A DNA stretch of 58,294 bases from JACDAS01 sp046262415 (GTDB lineage Bacteria > Actinomycetota > Thermoleophilia > Gaiellales > Gaiellaceae), in NCBI GenBank assembly GCA_046262415.1, contig JBHEMU010000123.1, positions 1-58,294 of the forward strand. The letters are read 5' to 3'. Below are positions 7,470 through 15,820 of this stretch, piece by piece. The position numbers and the translations under genes are program-made. Under the pieces are notes generated by a model, which was not told where the DNA came from, ran no database searches, and saw only the letters and a program-made list of their open reading frames with translations. Positions within the stretch are counted from its first letter, which is position 1. The number at the start of each line of letters is the position of its first letter.

Positions 7470-8678
7470 ATGCCCTTCTACCAGCGTCTCGGCGAGGTCC
7501 CGCGCAAGCGGCACATCCAGTTCCGCGACAACGGCACGCTGCTGACGGAGGAGGTCTTCGGGCTCGAGGGCTTCTCGGGCAACGAGTCGATCCTCTACCA
7601 CCTCACGTCGCCCTGCCGGATCGCCGAGCTGGGCGACTTCGAGCCGATCGAGCGCGAGGAGTGGGTGCCCGAGGCCCACGCGCACCGGCACCTGAAGACG
7701 ATGGGGCTGGACGCCGAGGGCGACGAGATCGGCGGGCGCCGCCTCCTGATGTGGAACGCCGACGTCGAGATCTCGCTCTGCCGGCCGGCCGGGCCGATGG
7801 AGGGCTTCTACCGAAACGGCGAGGGCGACGAGGTCGTCTTCGTGCACGAGGGCTCCGGCATCCTCGAGTCGATCTTCGGCGACCTGCCGTACCGCGAGGG
7901 CGACTACGTCGTGATCCCGAGGGGCACGACCTACCGCTTCGTCGCCGAGGGGCCGCAGCGGCACCTGGTCTTCTCGTCTCCCGGCCTGATCGAGATCCCG
8001 CGCCGCTACCGGAACGAGTACGGGCAGCTGCTCGAGCACGCGCCGTACTACCACCGCGACATCCACCCGCCCGCGGAGCTCCGGACGCACCGGGACCGCG
8101 GCGAGTTCACGGTCAAGGTTCGCGTGCGCGACGGCTACCAGACCTACGTCCTCGACTACCACCCGTTCGACCTCGTCGGCTGGGACGGCTACGTCTATCC
8201 GTGGACGTTCTCGATCCACGACTTCGAGCCGATCACGGGCCGCATCCACATGCCGCCGCCGGCGCACCAGACGTTCCAGGGTCACAACTTTGTCATCTGC
8301 TCGTTCTGCCCGCGCAAGCTCGACTTCGACCCGCTCGCGATCCCGATCCCCTACCACCACTCGAATCTGAACTCGGAGGAGATGATCTACTACGTCTCCG
8401 GCAACTTCGGCTCGCGGCGGGGAATCGAGGTCGGCTCGGTCACCCTGCATCCATCGGGCATCCCGCACGGCCCGCATCCGGGCCTCGCGGAGAAGTCGAT
8501 CGGCCTGACCGAGACGCACGAGCTCGCCGTCATGTGCGACACGTTCCATCCCCTGCGGCTGACGGCGCTCGCCAAGGAGCTGGACGACGGCAAGTACGCG
8601 TACTCCTGGTACGACGCGCCGGCGACCGACGGCGCCACGCCCGAGGAGGATCCCGCGGGCGTCACCTCGCACTTCTGA
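7470..8678 (+). CDS. hmgA: Homogentisate 1,2-dioxygenase
   Basis: A 402-residue cupin-type Fe(II) dioxygenase that opens the homogentisate ring to maleylacetoacetate. The ligand-bearing regions match the family: H297 and E303 in IPYHHSNLNSEEMIYY, and H333 in HPSGIPHGPHPG, by comparison with the His-Glu-His triad of characterised enzymes. The protein is somewhat shorter than the roughly 440-residue human enzyme but close to actinobacterial forms. The ATG at 7470 follows a TATCCT box by 6 nt, so it probably has its own leaderless promoter, separate from the VapBC pair. Together with hpd and the FAH-family gene it gives most of the homogentisate route. Confidence 0.95.
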   Translation: MPFYQRLGEVPRKRHIQFRDNGTLLTEEVFGLEGFSGNESILYHLTSPCRIAELGDFEPIEREEWVPEAHAHRHLKTMGLDAEGDEIGGRRLLMWNADVEISLCRPAGPMEGFYRNGEGDEVVFVHEGSGILESIFGDLPYREGDYVVIPRGTTYRFVAEGPQRHLVFSSPGLIEIPRRYRNEYGQLLEHAPYYHRDIHPPAELRTHRDRGEFTVKVRVRDGYQTYVLDYHPFDLVGWDGYVYPWTFSIHDFEPITGRIHMPPPAHQTFQGHNFVICSFCPRKLDFDPLAIPIPYHHSNLNSEEMIYYVSGNFGSRRGIEVGSVTLHPSGIPHGPHPGLAEKSIGLTETHELAVMCDTFHPLRLTALAKELDDGKYAYSWYDAPATDGATPEEDPAGVTSHF

Positions 8679-8691
8679 CCAGGCGTTGAGC

Positions 8692-9879
8692 TCAGCGGTC
8701 GGGGAGGCTTCGCTCGACGTCGCGAGTGGTGTCGATGCTCTCCGGATCGGCCCCGGCACGGTCGAGGCCGGGCCCGCCGTCGACGATGTCGCGGCCGCCC
8801 GAACTCGCATCCAGCTCGTCCCGCCCGGCGCCGCCGAAGAGCCAGTCGGCGCCCGCGCCGCCATGGAGCCGATCGTCTCCGTTCCCGCCCTGAATGACGT
8901 CGTTGCCGCCGCGACCGTCGATCCGGTCGTCTCCGCCGAGGCCGCAGATCACGTCGCGACCGGCGGTTCCGCGCAGGACGTCGCCTCTCTCCGTGCCGTA
9001 GATCGTGCACAGCGGCTGCCAATCGACCCCGGCGAAGTTGTGGACGTCCACGAGCTCCCGCGGAGTTGAGCCAGACGGCCGAACGACCATCAGGCGGTCG
9101 GCGATCGTGGCGCCAAACTCGAAGGACTGGACGTAGGCGAAGCCGATGCCATCGGGCGCGGCGATGACGCCGCCAACACTGTCGACCTCGAGCAGCGGCG
9201 TCGACGTCTGCGAGGCGATTTCGATCACTCGCACGCCGTCCCGGTCGACCGCGAACAGCCGTTTTGCATCCGCTGACCAGTCGATCGACGAGGCGCCTCG
9301 GCTGACGCGACGCTCGCGCAGGTCGTCGAGACCGGCGACGTAGACGCCGTCCGGCTTGGTGAAGGCGATCTCACCGCCTGCCGGGGACAGTGTGAAATCG
9401 TCGCGGAGTTGCGCGTCGTCGAAGATGATCCGTCGACGACCGGTGGTGAGATCGAGAAGGTCGATGCGGGTACCCGGCTCGTCGAGGATGGTGAGCAGGT
9501 GCGTTCCGTCAGCCGACCAGAGCGCGTAGAGACTCGTTCCGGTGGTGGTGACCCGATGACGGCCGGCGCCGTCATGGCGGGTGACGTAGATGTCCCAACC
9601 GCGCTCGTTGGGCGCCGCGTATGCGATCCGCCTTCCATCCGGAGACCACTGGGAGCCGACGATGAACCCTTCTCCCTCTCTGAGCAGACGTGGTTTCCGG
9701 TTCTGCACCGACAGGACGTACATGGCGTTGTCTCCCGTGCAATCACAGATGTAGACGAAAGTGCCGGCGCGACCCGGAAACGATTCCGTGCGCCCGCCGA
9801 CGGCGCTACTCATCGGTGCGCAGACTGCTGCGGCGACGCCGGCGAACGCGAGCAGCGGCAGCCTGAGACGGGAGGTCAC
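8692..9879 (-). CDS. Secreted TolB-like beta-propeller with C-terminal RTX calcium-binding repeats
   Basis: A 395-residue protein with an N-terminal signal peptide (RLRLPLLAFAGVAAAVCAPMSSA). Residues about 40-290 show PD40/TolB-like blades such as GSQWSPDGRRIAYA and LYALWSADGTHLL. Residues from about 295 carry haemolysin-type nonapeptides (GGDDRIDGRGGNDVIQGG, GGAGADWLFGG) that bind calcium. It is therefore an exported, probably cell-surface or secreted protein of unknown specific role. The GTG start at 9879 follows a TATCCT box by 7 nt on the minus strand. It is convergent with hmgA, with 13 nt between stops. Confidence 0.82.
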   Translation of the reverse strand: MTSRLRLPLLAFAGVAAAVCAPMSSAVGGRTESFPGRAGTFVYICDCTGDNAMYVLSVQNRKPRLLREGEGFIVGSQWSPDGRRIAYAAPNERGWDIYVTRHDGAGRHRVTTTGTSLYALWSADGTHLLTILDEPGTRIDLLDLTTGRRRIIFDDAQLRDDFTLSPAGGEIAFTKPDGVYVAGLDDLRERRVSRGASSIDWSADAKRLFAVDRDGVRVIEIASQTSTPLLEVDSVGGVIAAPDGIGFAYVQSFEFGATIADRLMVVRPSGSTPRELVDVHNFAGVDWQPLCTIYGTERGDVLRGTAGRDVICGLGGDDRIDGRGGNDVIQGGNGDDRLHGGAGADWLFGGAGRDELDASSGGRDIVDGGPGLDRAGADPESIDTTRDVERSLPDR

Positions 9880-9886
9880 TGCCCTG

Positions 9887-9892
9887 AGGATA
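9887..9892 (-). promoter_or_regulatory. -10 box (TATCCT) of a leaderless promoter for the propeller/RTX gene
   Basis: Read on the minus strand, TATCCT is followed by 7 nt and the GTG start at 9879. It does not overlap a stop codon. Confidence 0.5.
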
Positions 9893-10032
9893 GGGCGCTC
9901 TCATCCGGCACGGCCCGGTGTAGAGGATCGGCCTGACGCGACTCGAAGTTTGCTTGCAGCTTCTTCCGGTTTCGTTCACACGCCGCGGGTAGCTTCGACC
10001 CAGCCCGGAAAACCGAACTGAAAGGGGGACGC

Positions 10033-10764
10033 ATGAGGCAACGCCTGCCAATCGTCCTGTCCATCACATCCCTCCTCGTCGCCGTCCTCGGCTTCTCGCC
10101 GCTCGGCGAGGCGGCCAAGAACGCGATCGTCAACGCGGACAAGGTCGACGGCATCGACGCATCCCGCACGCCCCAGGCGCGGAAGCTGCTGGCCCTGAAC
10201 GCGAACAGCAGATACCCGCGCTCGGTCTTCCCCGTGCCGTTTCGCGGTCCCCGCGGGCCGCGGGGCGTGGCAGGACCTGCGGGTCCGCCCGGGACGGCGG
10301 GTCCGGCGGGAGCGCCGGGACCGGCGGGTGCCGCGCCTGTCGGCGGGGTCGTCGCCGTCAGGACGGTGTCCGGCGCGGGCGCCCAGTCGACGAGCTCGAC
10401 CTCGATCGGCGACCTGCCCGGCGCTTCGACCACGATCGAAGTCCCGGCCGGTCAGACCGGACGGATCCTCGCCCGCTTCTCCGGCGAGTCCGCGTGCTTC
10501 GGCGCGAACGGGTACTGCACGGTGCGCATCCTCGCCGGCGCGAACGAGCTCGATCCCGCCGTCGGCAACGACTTCGTGTTCGACAGCACGGACGGGAACG
10601 ACGAGACGACCAACTCGGCGGAGAGCCGTTCGATCGACCGTTCGAGCGGCGTCCTGCCCGCCGGGACGTACACGGTGAAGGTCCAGTGGGCGGTCACCGC
10701 TCCGGCGCCGACCTTCCGCATCGACGACTGGAGCCTGACCGTCGAGCTGATCCGGGTCAGCTAG
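10033..10764 (+). CDS. Secreted collagen-like (Gly-X-Y) protein
   Basis: A 243-residue protein with a signal sequence (LPIVLSITSLLVAVLGFSPLGEA). A short linker leads to ten Gly-X-Y triplets at residues 72-101 (GPRGPRGVAGPAGPP and onward). A beta-rich C-terminal domain of about 140 residues follows and ends the protein. The collagen segment predicts a triple-helical stalk carrying a globular head outside the cell. The function of the head is unknown. The ATG is preceded by an AAAGGGGG ribosome-binding site. The 153 nt between this gene and the divergent propeller gene must hold its promoter, but I could not pick a convincing -35/-10 pair. Confidence 0.8.
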   Translation: MRQRLPIVLSITSLLVAVLGFSPLGEAAKNAIVNADKVDGIDASRTPQARKLLALNANSRYPRSVFPVPFRGPRGPRGVAGPAGPPGTAGPAGAPGPAGAAPVGGVVAVRTVSGAGAQSTSSTSIGDLPGASTTIEVPAGQTGRILARFSGESACFGANGYCTVRILAGANELDPAVGNDFVFDSTDGNDETTNSAESRSIDRSSGVLPAGTYTVKVQWAVTAPAPTFRIDDWSLTVELIRVS

Positions 10765-10786
10765 ACCCAGGTCGAGACGGTGACAT

Positions 10787-10812
10787 GCGGCGGCCCCGTC
10801 CGGGGCCGCCGC
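10787..10812 (+). terminator. GC hairpin after the collagen-like gene
   Basis: A perfect 11-bp stem (GCGGCGGCCCC with its complement) encloses a GTCC loop, 22 nt after the stop. There is no U tract, so it is either an intrinsic terminator of the GC-rich actinobacterial kind or a processing/stability hairpin. Confidence 0.55.
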
Positions 10813-10819
10813 ACGCGTC

Positions 10820-10825
10820 TAGCGT
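10820..10825 (+). promoter_or_regulatory. -10 box (TAGCGT) before the glycosylase gene
   Basis: TAGCGT is located 8 nt before the ATG at 10834, directly after the preceding hairpin. It is not part of a stop codon and no Shine-Dalgarno sequence is present, consistent with a leaderless start. Confidence 0.45.
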
Positions 10826-10833
10826 TCCACGCG

Positions 10834-11664
10834 ATGGCGCTCCTGCGTCTGCCCGATCCGTACGACTTCGCCCTCTCGACGGAGCGCTTCCGGGCCTTCG
10901 GGCCGGACCTGGCGAACCTCTGGTACGAGGGGGGTCTGCACCGGGTCGTCGGCGGCCGCGAGGTGCGGATCGAGTCGGCTCCGGGCGGCGTCGACGTCGA
11001 GCCGCTCGACGAGGTCACGGGGCCGGTCGTCGCGAAGCTCCTCGGCGCCGAGTTCGACCTCCCTGGCTTCGAGCGCTTCGCCGCCGCTGACCCGACGCTC
11101 GCGCCGATCGCGGAGGCGCTGCGGGGCTTCAGGCCGCCGCTGGCGCCGGACCCGTTCGAGTCGCTCGTCACGTCGATCACGGCGCAGCAGGTCTCGTTGC
11201 ACTCGGCGTTCGCCGTCCGCAACCGGCTGATCGAGCGCTTCGGCGAGCCGGCCCGGATCGCCCGTGCCTTTCCGGCCCGCGAGCGGATCGCCGCGGCGAA
11301 CGAGCAAGAGCTCGTCTCGCTCGGGTTCTCCAGGCGGAAGGCGGAGTACGTGCACGGCCTCGCCCGGGCCGCGATCGACTACGACGAGCTCGCCGTCCTC
11401 CCCGACGAGGAGGTGAAGGCCCGGCTCGTCTCCGTCCGGGGCCTGGGGGAGTGGACGGCCGACTGGTTCCTCGCTCGCCACCTCGCCCGCGCCCGCGCCT
11501 GGCCCGCGGGGGACCTAGGGCTGCGGAAGGCGGTCTCCGCGTTCTATCGTGACGGCGCTCCCGTCACCACGGAGGAGGTGCGCGCGATCGGCGGGCGCTT
11601 CGACCCGTTCCAGAACCTGACCGCCCACTACCTCCTCACGGCGCTGCGCGTGCTGCCGCGATGA
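10834..11664 (+). CDS. AlkA-like DNA-3-methyladenine glycosylase (HhH-GPD superfamily)
   Basis: About 276 residues with the helix-hairpin-helix/GPD fold of base-excision glycosylases. Visible are the conserved FESLVTSITAQQVSL block, the HhH LVSVRGLGEWTADWFL and the downstream WPAGDLGLRKA, whose Asp is the expected catalytic residue. It should remove alkylated purines from DNA. An upstream in-frame GTG at 10780 would start inside the preceding hairpin, so the ATG at 10834 is chosen. The stop overlaps the ATG of the GNAT gene (ATGA). Confidence 0.88.
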   Translation: MALLRLPDPYDFALSTERFRAFGPDLANLWYEGGLHRVVGGREVRIESAPGGVDVEPLDEVTGPVVAKLLGAEFDLPGFERFAAADPTLAPIAEALRGFRPPLAPDPFESLVTSITAQQVSLHSAFAVRNRLIERFGEPARIARAFPARERIAAANEQELVSLGFSRRKAEYVHGLARAAIDYDELAVLPDEEVKARLVSVRGLGEWTADWFLARHLARARAWPAGDLGLRKAVSAFYRDGAPVTTEEVRAIGGRFDPFQNLTAHYLLTALRVLPR

Positions 11665-12680
11665 GGATCAGGGAGGCGACCGAGGGCGATCGCGAGCTTC
11701 TGCGCGAGCTGTGGACCGCGTTCGAGGAGGAGCTCGGCGGCCCCGAGTTCCTGCGGGAGCCCTGGGACGAGGCGTGGACGGACATCCGCCGGCATGTCGC
11801 CGAGGGACTTGCGTTCGTCGCGGAGGCCGGAGGGGAGCCGACCGGCTTCGTGCTGGTCGACCTGAGCGCGAACGGCGGCCGCGCGCCCGAGCTGACCGAC
11901 CTCTATGTGATCCCAGGGGCGCGGCGGCAGGGCACCGCGAGAGCGCTGATCGAGTGTGTGCTCGATGCCGTCAGGTCGCGCGGTGCCGCAGCGCTGACCC
12001 TGGAGGTGATGGCGGGCAACACCGCTGCGCGGACGCTGTACGACCGGCTCGGCTTCCGCGAGCACGCACAGACGCTGTACGCCGAGCTCGACGTGCTGGA
12101 GCGGAGGCTTCGGACCCGGCCTCCCGGGCGCTCGTCCGGGTCGATCCACGTCCAGACCGACGACGTCTCGCCGGTCGAACGGGCAGTCAGGCAGTTCGTC
12201 CCGCGGCTGGGGCGCTCGGAGGGGAGCGTCATCGCCCCGGTGAAGGAGGGCTGGATCACGGTTTCCGACGAGCTTTGCGATCGGGAGCCGAGGCTCCTGC
12301 GCCGGCTCGCGCGCGAGCTGTCGGAGCGGCTCGGGGCGATCGTCCTCGTGCTCGCCGTCGAGGAGGGCCAGGTGCTGCGCATGATCCTCTTCGATCGCGG
12401 CGGCGTCGCTGACGAGTACTGCTCGGTGCCCGAGTTCCACGGGCCGCTGCCGCTGGGGGACGTGGTGGCGCTCCGCGCCAACCCGACCGTGCTGGCGCGC
12501 CTGACCGGGGCCGACCCGGGTCGCGTGCGGGCCGCAACGCCGGCGGGGGCCTCGCCCCGGGAGCTTCCGCCCGCGGAGGAGCTGCTGGAGCGGCTCGCCG
12601 CCGTCCTCGGCGTTCCCGGCGGCGAGGGGTACGCGAGCGCGCTGGAGCTGCCGGGAGCTCTGGTGATCCGGCACGGGTAG
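11661..12680 (+). CDS. GNAT acetyltransferase with an uncharacterised C-terminal domain
   Basis: Residues 1 to about 150 form a GNAT domain: MRIREATEGDRELLRELW at the start, the acetyl-CoA motif VIPGARRQGTARALIE and the TLEVMAGNTAARTLYDRLGF block. Residues about 165-339 form a second domain (SPVERAVRQFVPRLGRSEGS to the end) that I do not recognise. It contains a hydrophobic strand-rich region (GAIVLVLAVEEGQVLRMILF) and may sense or bind a ligand. The protein is about twice the length of a simple GNAT. It is translationally coupled to the glycosylase gene by a 4-bp overlap. The substrate cannot be told from sequence. Confidence 0.85.
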   Translation: MRIREATEGDRELLRELWTAFEEELGGPEFLREPWDEAWTDIRRHVAEGLAFVAEAGGEPTGFVLVDLSANGGRAPELTDLYVIPGARRQGTARALIECVLDAVRSRGAAALTLEVMAGNTAARTLYDRLGFREHAQTLYAELDVLERRLRTRPPGRSSGSIHVQTDDVSPVERAVRQFVPRLGRSEGSVIAPVKEGWITVSDELCDREPRLLRRLARELSERLGAIVLVLAVEEGQVLRMILFDRGGVADEYCSVPEFHGPLPLGDVVALRANPTVLARLTGADPGRVRAATPAGASPRELPPAEELLERLAAVLGVPGGEGYASALELPGALVIRHG

Positions 12681-12690
12681 AGTCGCCGCC

Positions 12691-13374
12691 GTGAAGGTCG
12701 TCCTCCTGCACGCACTCCCGCTCGACGAGCGCATGTGGGAGCCGCAGCTCGAGGCGCTCGGAGGACACGAGGTGTTTGCCCCACGGCTCTACGAGCTGGG
12801 GTCGTCGATGGACGAATGGGCCGGCGCGGTGCTCGCGCGCGTCGAGGGCCCGTTCGCCGTGATCGGCGCCTCGATGGGCGGCTACTGCGCCCTCGCGATC
12901 GCGAGACGGTCGCCGGAGCGGCTGCTCGCGCTCGGCCTCGTCGGCTCGCGGCCGGAGGCCGACCCGCCGGAGCGTCGCCCCGTGCGCGAGCGCTGGCTGC
13001 GGACGATCGACGAGCGGGGGGCTGCCGGGCTCTGGGACGAGATGGCGCCGGTGTTCGCCTCGCTCACCGGCGAGATGCGCGCCCAGGTCGAACGCATCGC
13101 GCTCGAGCAGGAGCCCGAGGGACTGAAGCGCGCGCTCGCCGCCATCCGGGACCGGATCGGCGCCGTCGAGGTGGTCGAGGAGCTGCCCTGCCCGTTGCTG
13201 GTCGCCGTCGGCGAGCACGACCCGCTCGTCCCGGTCGACGACGCGCGGGTCGTCGCGGACAGCGCCCCCCGGAGCCGGCTCGCCGTCTTCGAGGGCTCGG
13301 GCCACCTCCCGAGCCTGGAGTGCGCGGAGGAGTTCAACGACCTGCTGGTCGACTTCCTGGAGCCGGTCGGCTGA
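12691..13374 (+). CDS. Alpha/beta hydrolase
   Basis: A 227-residue alpha/beta hydrolase. The nucleophile elbow GASMGGYCAL provides Ser. An Asp lies in VGEHDPLVPVDDA and the His in GSGHLPSLE, giving a complete Ser-Asp-His triad in the expected order. The N-terminal strand VVLLHALPLDERMW carries the oxyanion-hole region. The substrate is unknown. The GTG start follows TAGAGT by 7 nt, though that TAG is also the stop of the previous gene. The stop TGA overlaps a CTG that appears to start the next gene. Confidence 0.85.
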   Translation: MKVVLLHALPLDERMWEPQLEALGGHEVFAPRLYELGSSMDEWAGAVLARVEGPFAVIGASMGGYCALAIARRSPERLLALGLVGSRPEADPPERRPVRERWLRTIDERGAAGLWDEMAPVFASLTGEMRAQVERIALEQEPEGLKRALAAIRDRIGAVEVVEELPCPLLVAVGEHDPLVPVDDARVVADSAPRSRLAVFEGSGHLPSLECAEEFNDLLVDFLEPVG

Positions 13375-14168
13375 GCTCCGGCGAGGAGCTCCCCGCGGTC
13401 GTCGACGCCCCGTGGGTGGCCGATCGTCTGGAGGAGCCGGGCCTGGTCCTGGGCGACGTCCGGGGGCCGAACGCGCATGCGAGGGGCCACATCGCCGGGT
13501 CGATCCCGCTCGTGCTCGGATCGCCGCCCCCGCTCGCCGGTGTCGCCGAGGTCGAGGCGCTGGCGGCCGAGGTCGGCCTCCGCCTCCGGCGGCACGGTCT
13601 CACCGGTGCCGAGCGGCTCGTCCTCTATGACCGGGGAGACGGCGTCGGCGCGATCTCGTCCGCTCAGCTCGCCGAGCTCGCCGGCCACCCTCGCGTCGCG
13701 GTGCTGCTGGGCGGCATCGCGGGCTGGGAGGGCGAGCTCGAGGAGGGCCCGGCGGAGCTCCAGCCGGTCAAGGCAAGCCTCAAGCCCCGCACTGACGCGT
13801 TCCCGACGAGCGCCGAGCTCGCCGCGCGGCTCGACGATCCGGAGCTGACGATCATGGACGTCCGGCGGGACGACGAGTACGCCGGCCGCGGCGGCTCCCC
13901 CTGCGACCCGCGCCAGGGGCACATCCCGGGAGCGCGCCACCTCGAGGTTTCCCGGCTCTACGATCCCTCCGGTCGCCCGCTGTCGCCGGAGCGGATCCGC
14001 GAGCTCGTCGGGTTGCCGGAGGGGTCTGCACTCGTGGCCTACTGTCACTCCGGCTCTCGCTCGGCGCTGGCGACGCTCGCGTTGCGCTCGGCGGGCTACG
14101 CGGCGCGAAACTACGCGGGCTCGTGGCACGACTGGTCGCGCCACGCCGAGCTGCCGATCGAGCGCTGA
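13371..14168 (+). CDS. Tandem-rhodanese sulfurtransferase, probable CTG start
   Basis: Two rhodanese domains of about 130 residues each, as in thiosulfate or 3-mercaptopyruvate sulfurtransferases. The N-terminal domain is the usual inactive one (LVLGDVRGPNAHARGHIAGS). The C-terminal domain has the Cys loop VAYCHSGSRSALA, which would carry the persulfide. No ATG, GTG or TTG precedes the first conserved strand. The first such codon, GTG 13416, would begin inside the domain (VADRLEEPG). A CTG at 13371 overlaps the upstream TGA (CTGA) and has GGAG 8 nt upstream, so I take it as the start. Confidence 0.85.
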   Translation: MSSGEELPAVVDAPWVADRLEEPGLVLGDVRGPNAHARGHIAGSIPLVLGSPPPLAGVAEVEALAAEVGLRLRRHGLTGAERLVLYDRGDGVGAISSAQLAELAGHPRVAVLLGGIAGWEGELEEGPAELQPVKASLKPRTDAFPTSAELAARLDDPELTIMDVRRDDEYAGRGGSPCDPRQGHIPGARHLEVSRLYDPSGRPLSPERIRELVGLPEGSALVAYCHSGSRSALATLALRSAGYAARNYAGSWHDWSRHAELPIER

Positions 14169-14187
14169 GCCGGCGGACGGCGCCGCT

Positions 14188-15051
14188 TCAGCTGTTCCCG
14201 CTCCCGGCGTCTTCGAGCGGGGCCTCCCCCGCACGCGCGGGAAGCACCTTCATCAGCCGGTCGTGCATCAGGGCGAGCGCCGTCACGGCGTCGGCTGGGA
14301 CGTCGTATCCCCAGGCCTTCCAGAACCCGGTCAGGCGGTGGTCGTTGAACGCAAGGAGAGCCCCGCGCGCCATCACTCCGGTCGAGCGAAAGATGTGGAT
14401 GACAGGCTCGGCATCCTCGCTGCCCGCGCGGGCGGCCCTCTGCAGGTTGTGTCCGATGTGGAGATAGACGCCCATCAGGGCCTCCAACTCCTCGCGCGAC
14501 GCCCCGCTCAGCTGATCGCCGGCGAGCTCGTCGCCGCGCTCCAATGCCTCCAGGACGCGGACGTTGAGCCCGGTCCAGGTATCGAAGGCGGTGATTGCGT
14601 GGCGCAGCGGCAGCGAGCCCAGCTCCAGGCGCATGACGTCGAACGGGGCCCTCGCCAGCAGGACGCGAAGCTCGGTCACCAGCTCCGTCAGAGAGGCCCC
14701 TTTTTGCACGATCGCATCGGGCTTCGCCTCCTCGGCAAAGGTGACCAGCTCGGTCCCCGTGTAGAGGAGGATGCCCATGTCCGGCGCGGCCTCCCGCATG
14801 AGCGGGATCGCCTCGTCGCCGCGCATCACCGGCATCTCCAGGTCGAGCACCACTGCCGACGGAGCGAGTGCTCGTGTCAGCCGCACCGCCTCCGCGCCGT
14901 TGCTCGCCTCGCCCACCACCTCGATGTCGCGCTCGAACTCCAGACGAGCCCGAAGCAGCAACCGAAGCTCGGGGCGATCGTCGACGATGAGAATCGTGTG
15001 TGGCGCTCGTTCCTGAGCGTTCGAGCCCACGGCGGCGTCTTCGTCTGGCAT
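14188..15051 (-). CDS. Response regulator with a receiver domain and an unknown C-terminal domain
   Basis: Residues about 18-135 form a CheY-like receiver: acidic pocket in ILIVDDRPELR, phospho-acceptor Asp in AVVLDLEMP, Thr in LLYTGTELV and Lys in AIVQKGA. The remaining 150 residues are not a recognisable DNA-binding output domain. They are helical and include HAITAFDTWTGLN and LMGVYLHIGHNLQRA. No histidine kinase gene lies beside it. The ATG at 15051 is chosen because it precedes the receiver by a normal short leader. It follows the GATase gene on the same strand by 11 nt and may be co-transcribed with it. Confidence 0.82.
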   Translation of the reverse strand: MPDEDAAVGSNAQERAPHTILIVDDRPELRLLLRARLEFERDIEVVGEASNGAEAVRLTRALAPSAVVLDLEMPVMRGDEAIPLMREAAPDMGILLYTGTELVTFAEEAKPDAIVQKGASLTELVTELRVLLARAPFDVMRLELGSLPLRHAITAFDTWTGLNVRVLEALERGDELAGDQLSGASREELEALMGVYLHIGHNLQRAARAGSEDAEPVIHIFRSTGVMARGALLAFNDHRLTGFWKAWGYDVPADAVTALALMHDRLMKVLPARAGEAPLEDAGSGNS

Positions 15052-15062
15052 CGCGACCTTTT

Positions 15063-15791
15063 CTACACGCGCTGCGCCGTTCCTGGCCGGGTCACGCGCT
15101 CCGCGGCCTCGACGAACCCCGCGCAGAGCCCGCGGCCCAGGTCGTTCCAGGCGCCGATCCTGGAGGCGACCTCGCTCCTGAAGGAGTCCGGTTCGAGACC
15201 GAGCCCGGTCAGCTCCTCGGGCGAGCCCTGGATCCAGCGCTCGACCTGAGCCTGCGTGACCTCGGCGTGGAACTGGATCCCCCACGCGGCCTCGCCGAGC
15301 CGGAACGCCTGCGTGCAGACGCCGTTCCGCGCCAGCTCGGCAGCTCCCGCGGGCACGCCGTGCGTGTAGTAGTGCCACTGGAAGGCTTCGAAGCGGGCGG
15401 GCAGCCGCCCCACAACGGGGTCACGGCTTCCCTGCGCGGTGAGCTCGACCGGCGCCCAGCCGAGCTCGGGCTCGGAGGCCGCGTGGACCGGCGCGCCCGC
15501 CGCCTTCGCGAGCAGCTGGGCGCCGAGGCAGACGCCGAGCACCGGCGTGCCGACCGAGAGCAGGCGCTGGAGCACGAGGTGCTCCTCTCGGAGCCAGGGA
15601 TGGCGATCGTCCTGGTCGGCGTGCATGGCGCCGCCGAAGACGAGTACGGCGCCATAGTCGTCGAGCGGCCGGACCGGGGGCGTCTCCCACGCGAGGCTCC
15701 ACTCCTCGAGCACGTGGCCGCGCGACGCCACGACCTCGCCGAAGACGCCGGCCCTCACCTCCTCGCCGTGGATGATCGAGAGGATGTTCAT
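15063..15791 (-). CDS. Class I glutamine amidotransferase-like protein
   Basis: A 242-residue stand-alone GATase class I domain. The nucleophile elbow GVCLGAQLLAKAAG contains the catalytic Cys, and AWGIQFHAEVTQ carries the His and Glu of the triad. Stand-alone proteins of this type include GMP synthase-like and gamma-glutamyl peptide hydrolases; the partner or substrate is not evident. The ATG overlaps the TGA of a tiny upstream ORF (ATGA) and lies inside a 33-bp direct repeat, so its translation is probably coupled to the genes before it. Confidence 0.85.
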   Translation of the reverse strand: MNILSIIHGEEVRAGVFGEVVASRGHVLEEWSLAWETPPVRPLDDYGAVLVFGGAMHADQDDRHPWLREEHLVLQRLLSVGTPVLGVCLGAQLLAKAAGAPVHAASEPELGWAPVELTAQGSRDPVVGRLPARFEAFQWHYYTHGVPAGAAELARNGVCTQAFRLGEAAWGIQFHAEVTQAQVERWIQGSPEELTGLGLEPDSFRSEVASRIGAWNDLGRGLCAGFVEAAERVTRPGTAQRV

Positions 15792-15820
15792 ACCGCGGTG
15801 TCCGTTCGAGCGTTCCCGGT
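15788..15820. repeat. 33-bp direct repeat, copy 1
   Basis: Identical over 33 bp to 15886-15918, with a period of 98 bp. This copy contains the ATG of the GATase gene and the TGA of the mini-ORF. Confidence 0.9.

Noticed and set aside
12678..12683. TAGAGT as a confident promoter for the alpha/beta hydrolase gene
   Set aside because: Its TAG is the stop codon of the preceding gene, so the match has a ready explanation; only boxes outside stop codons were weighted in the leaderless argument.
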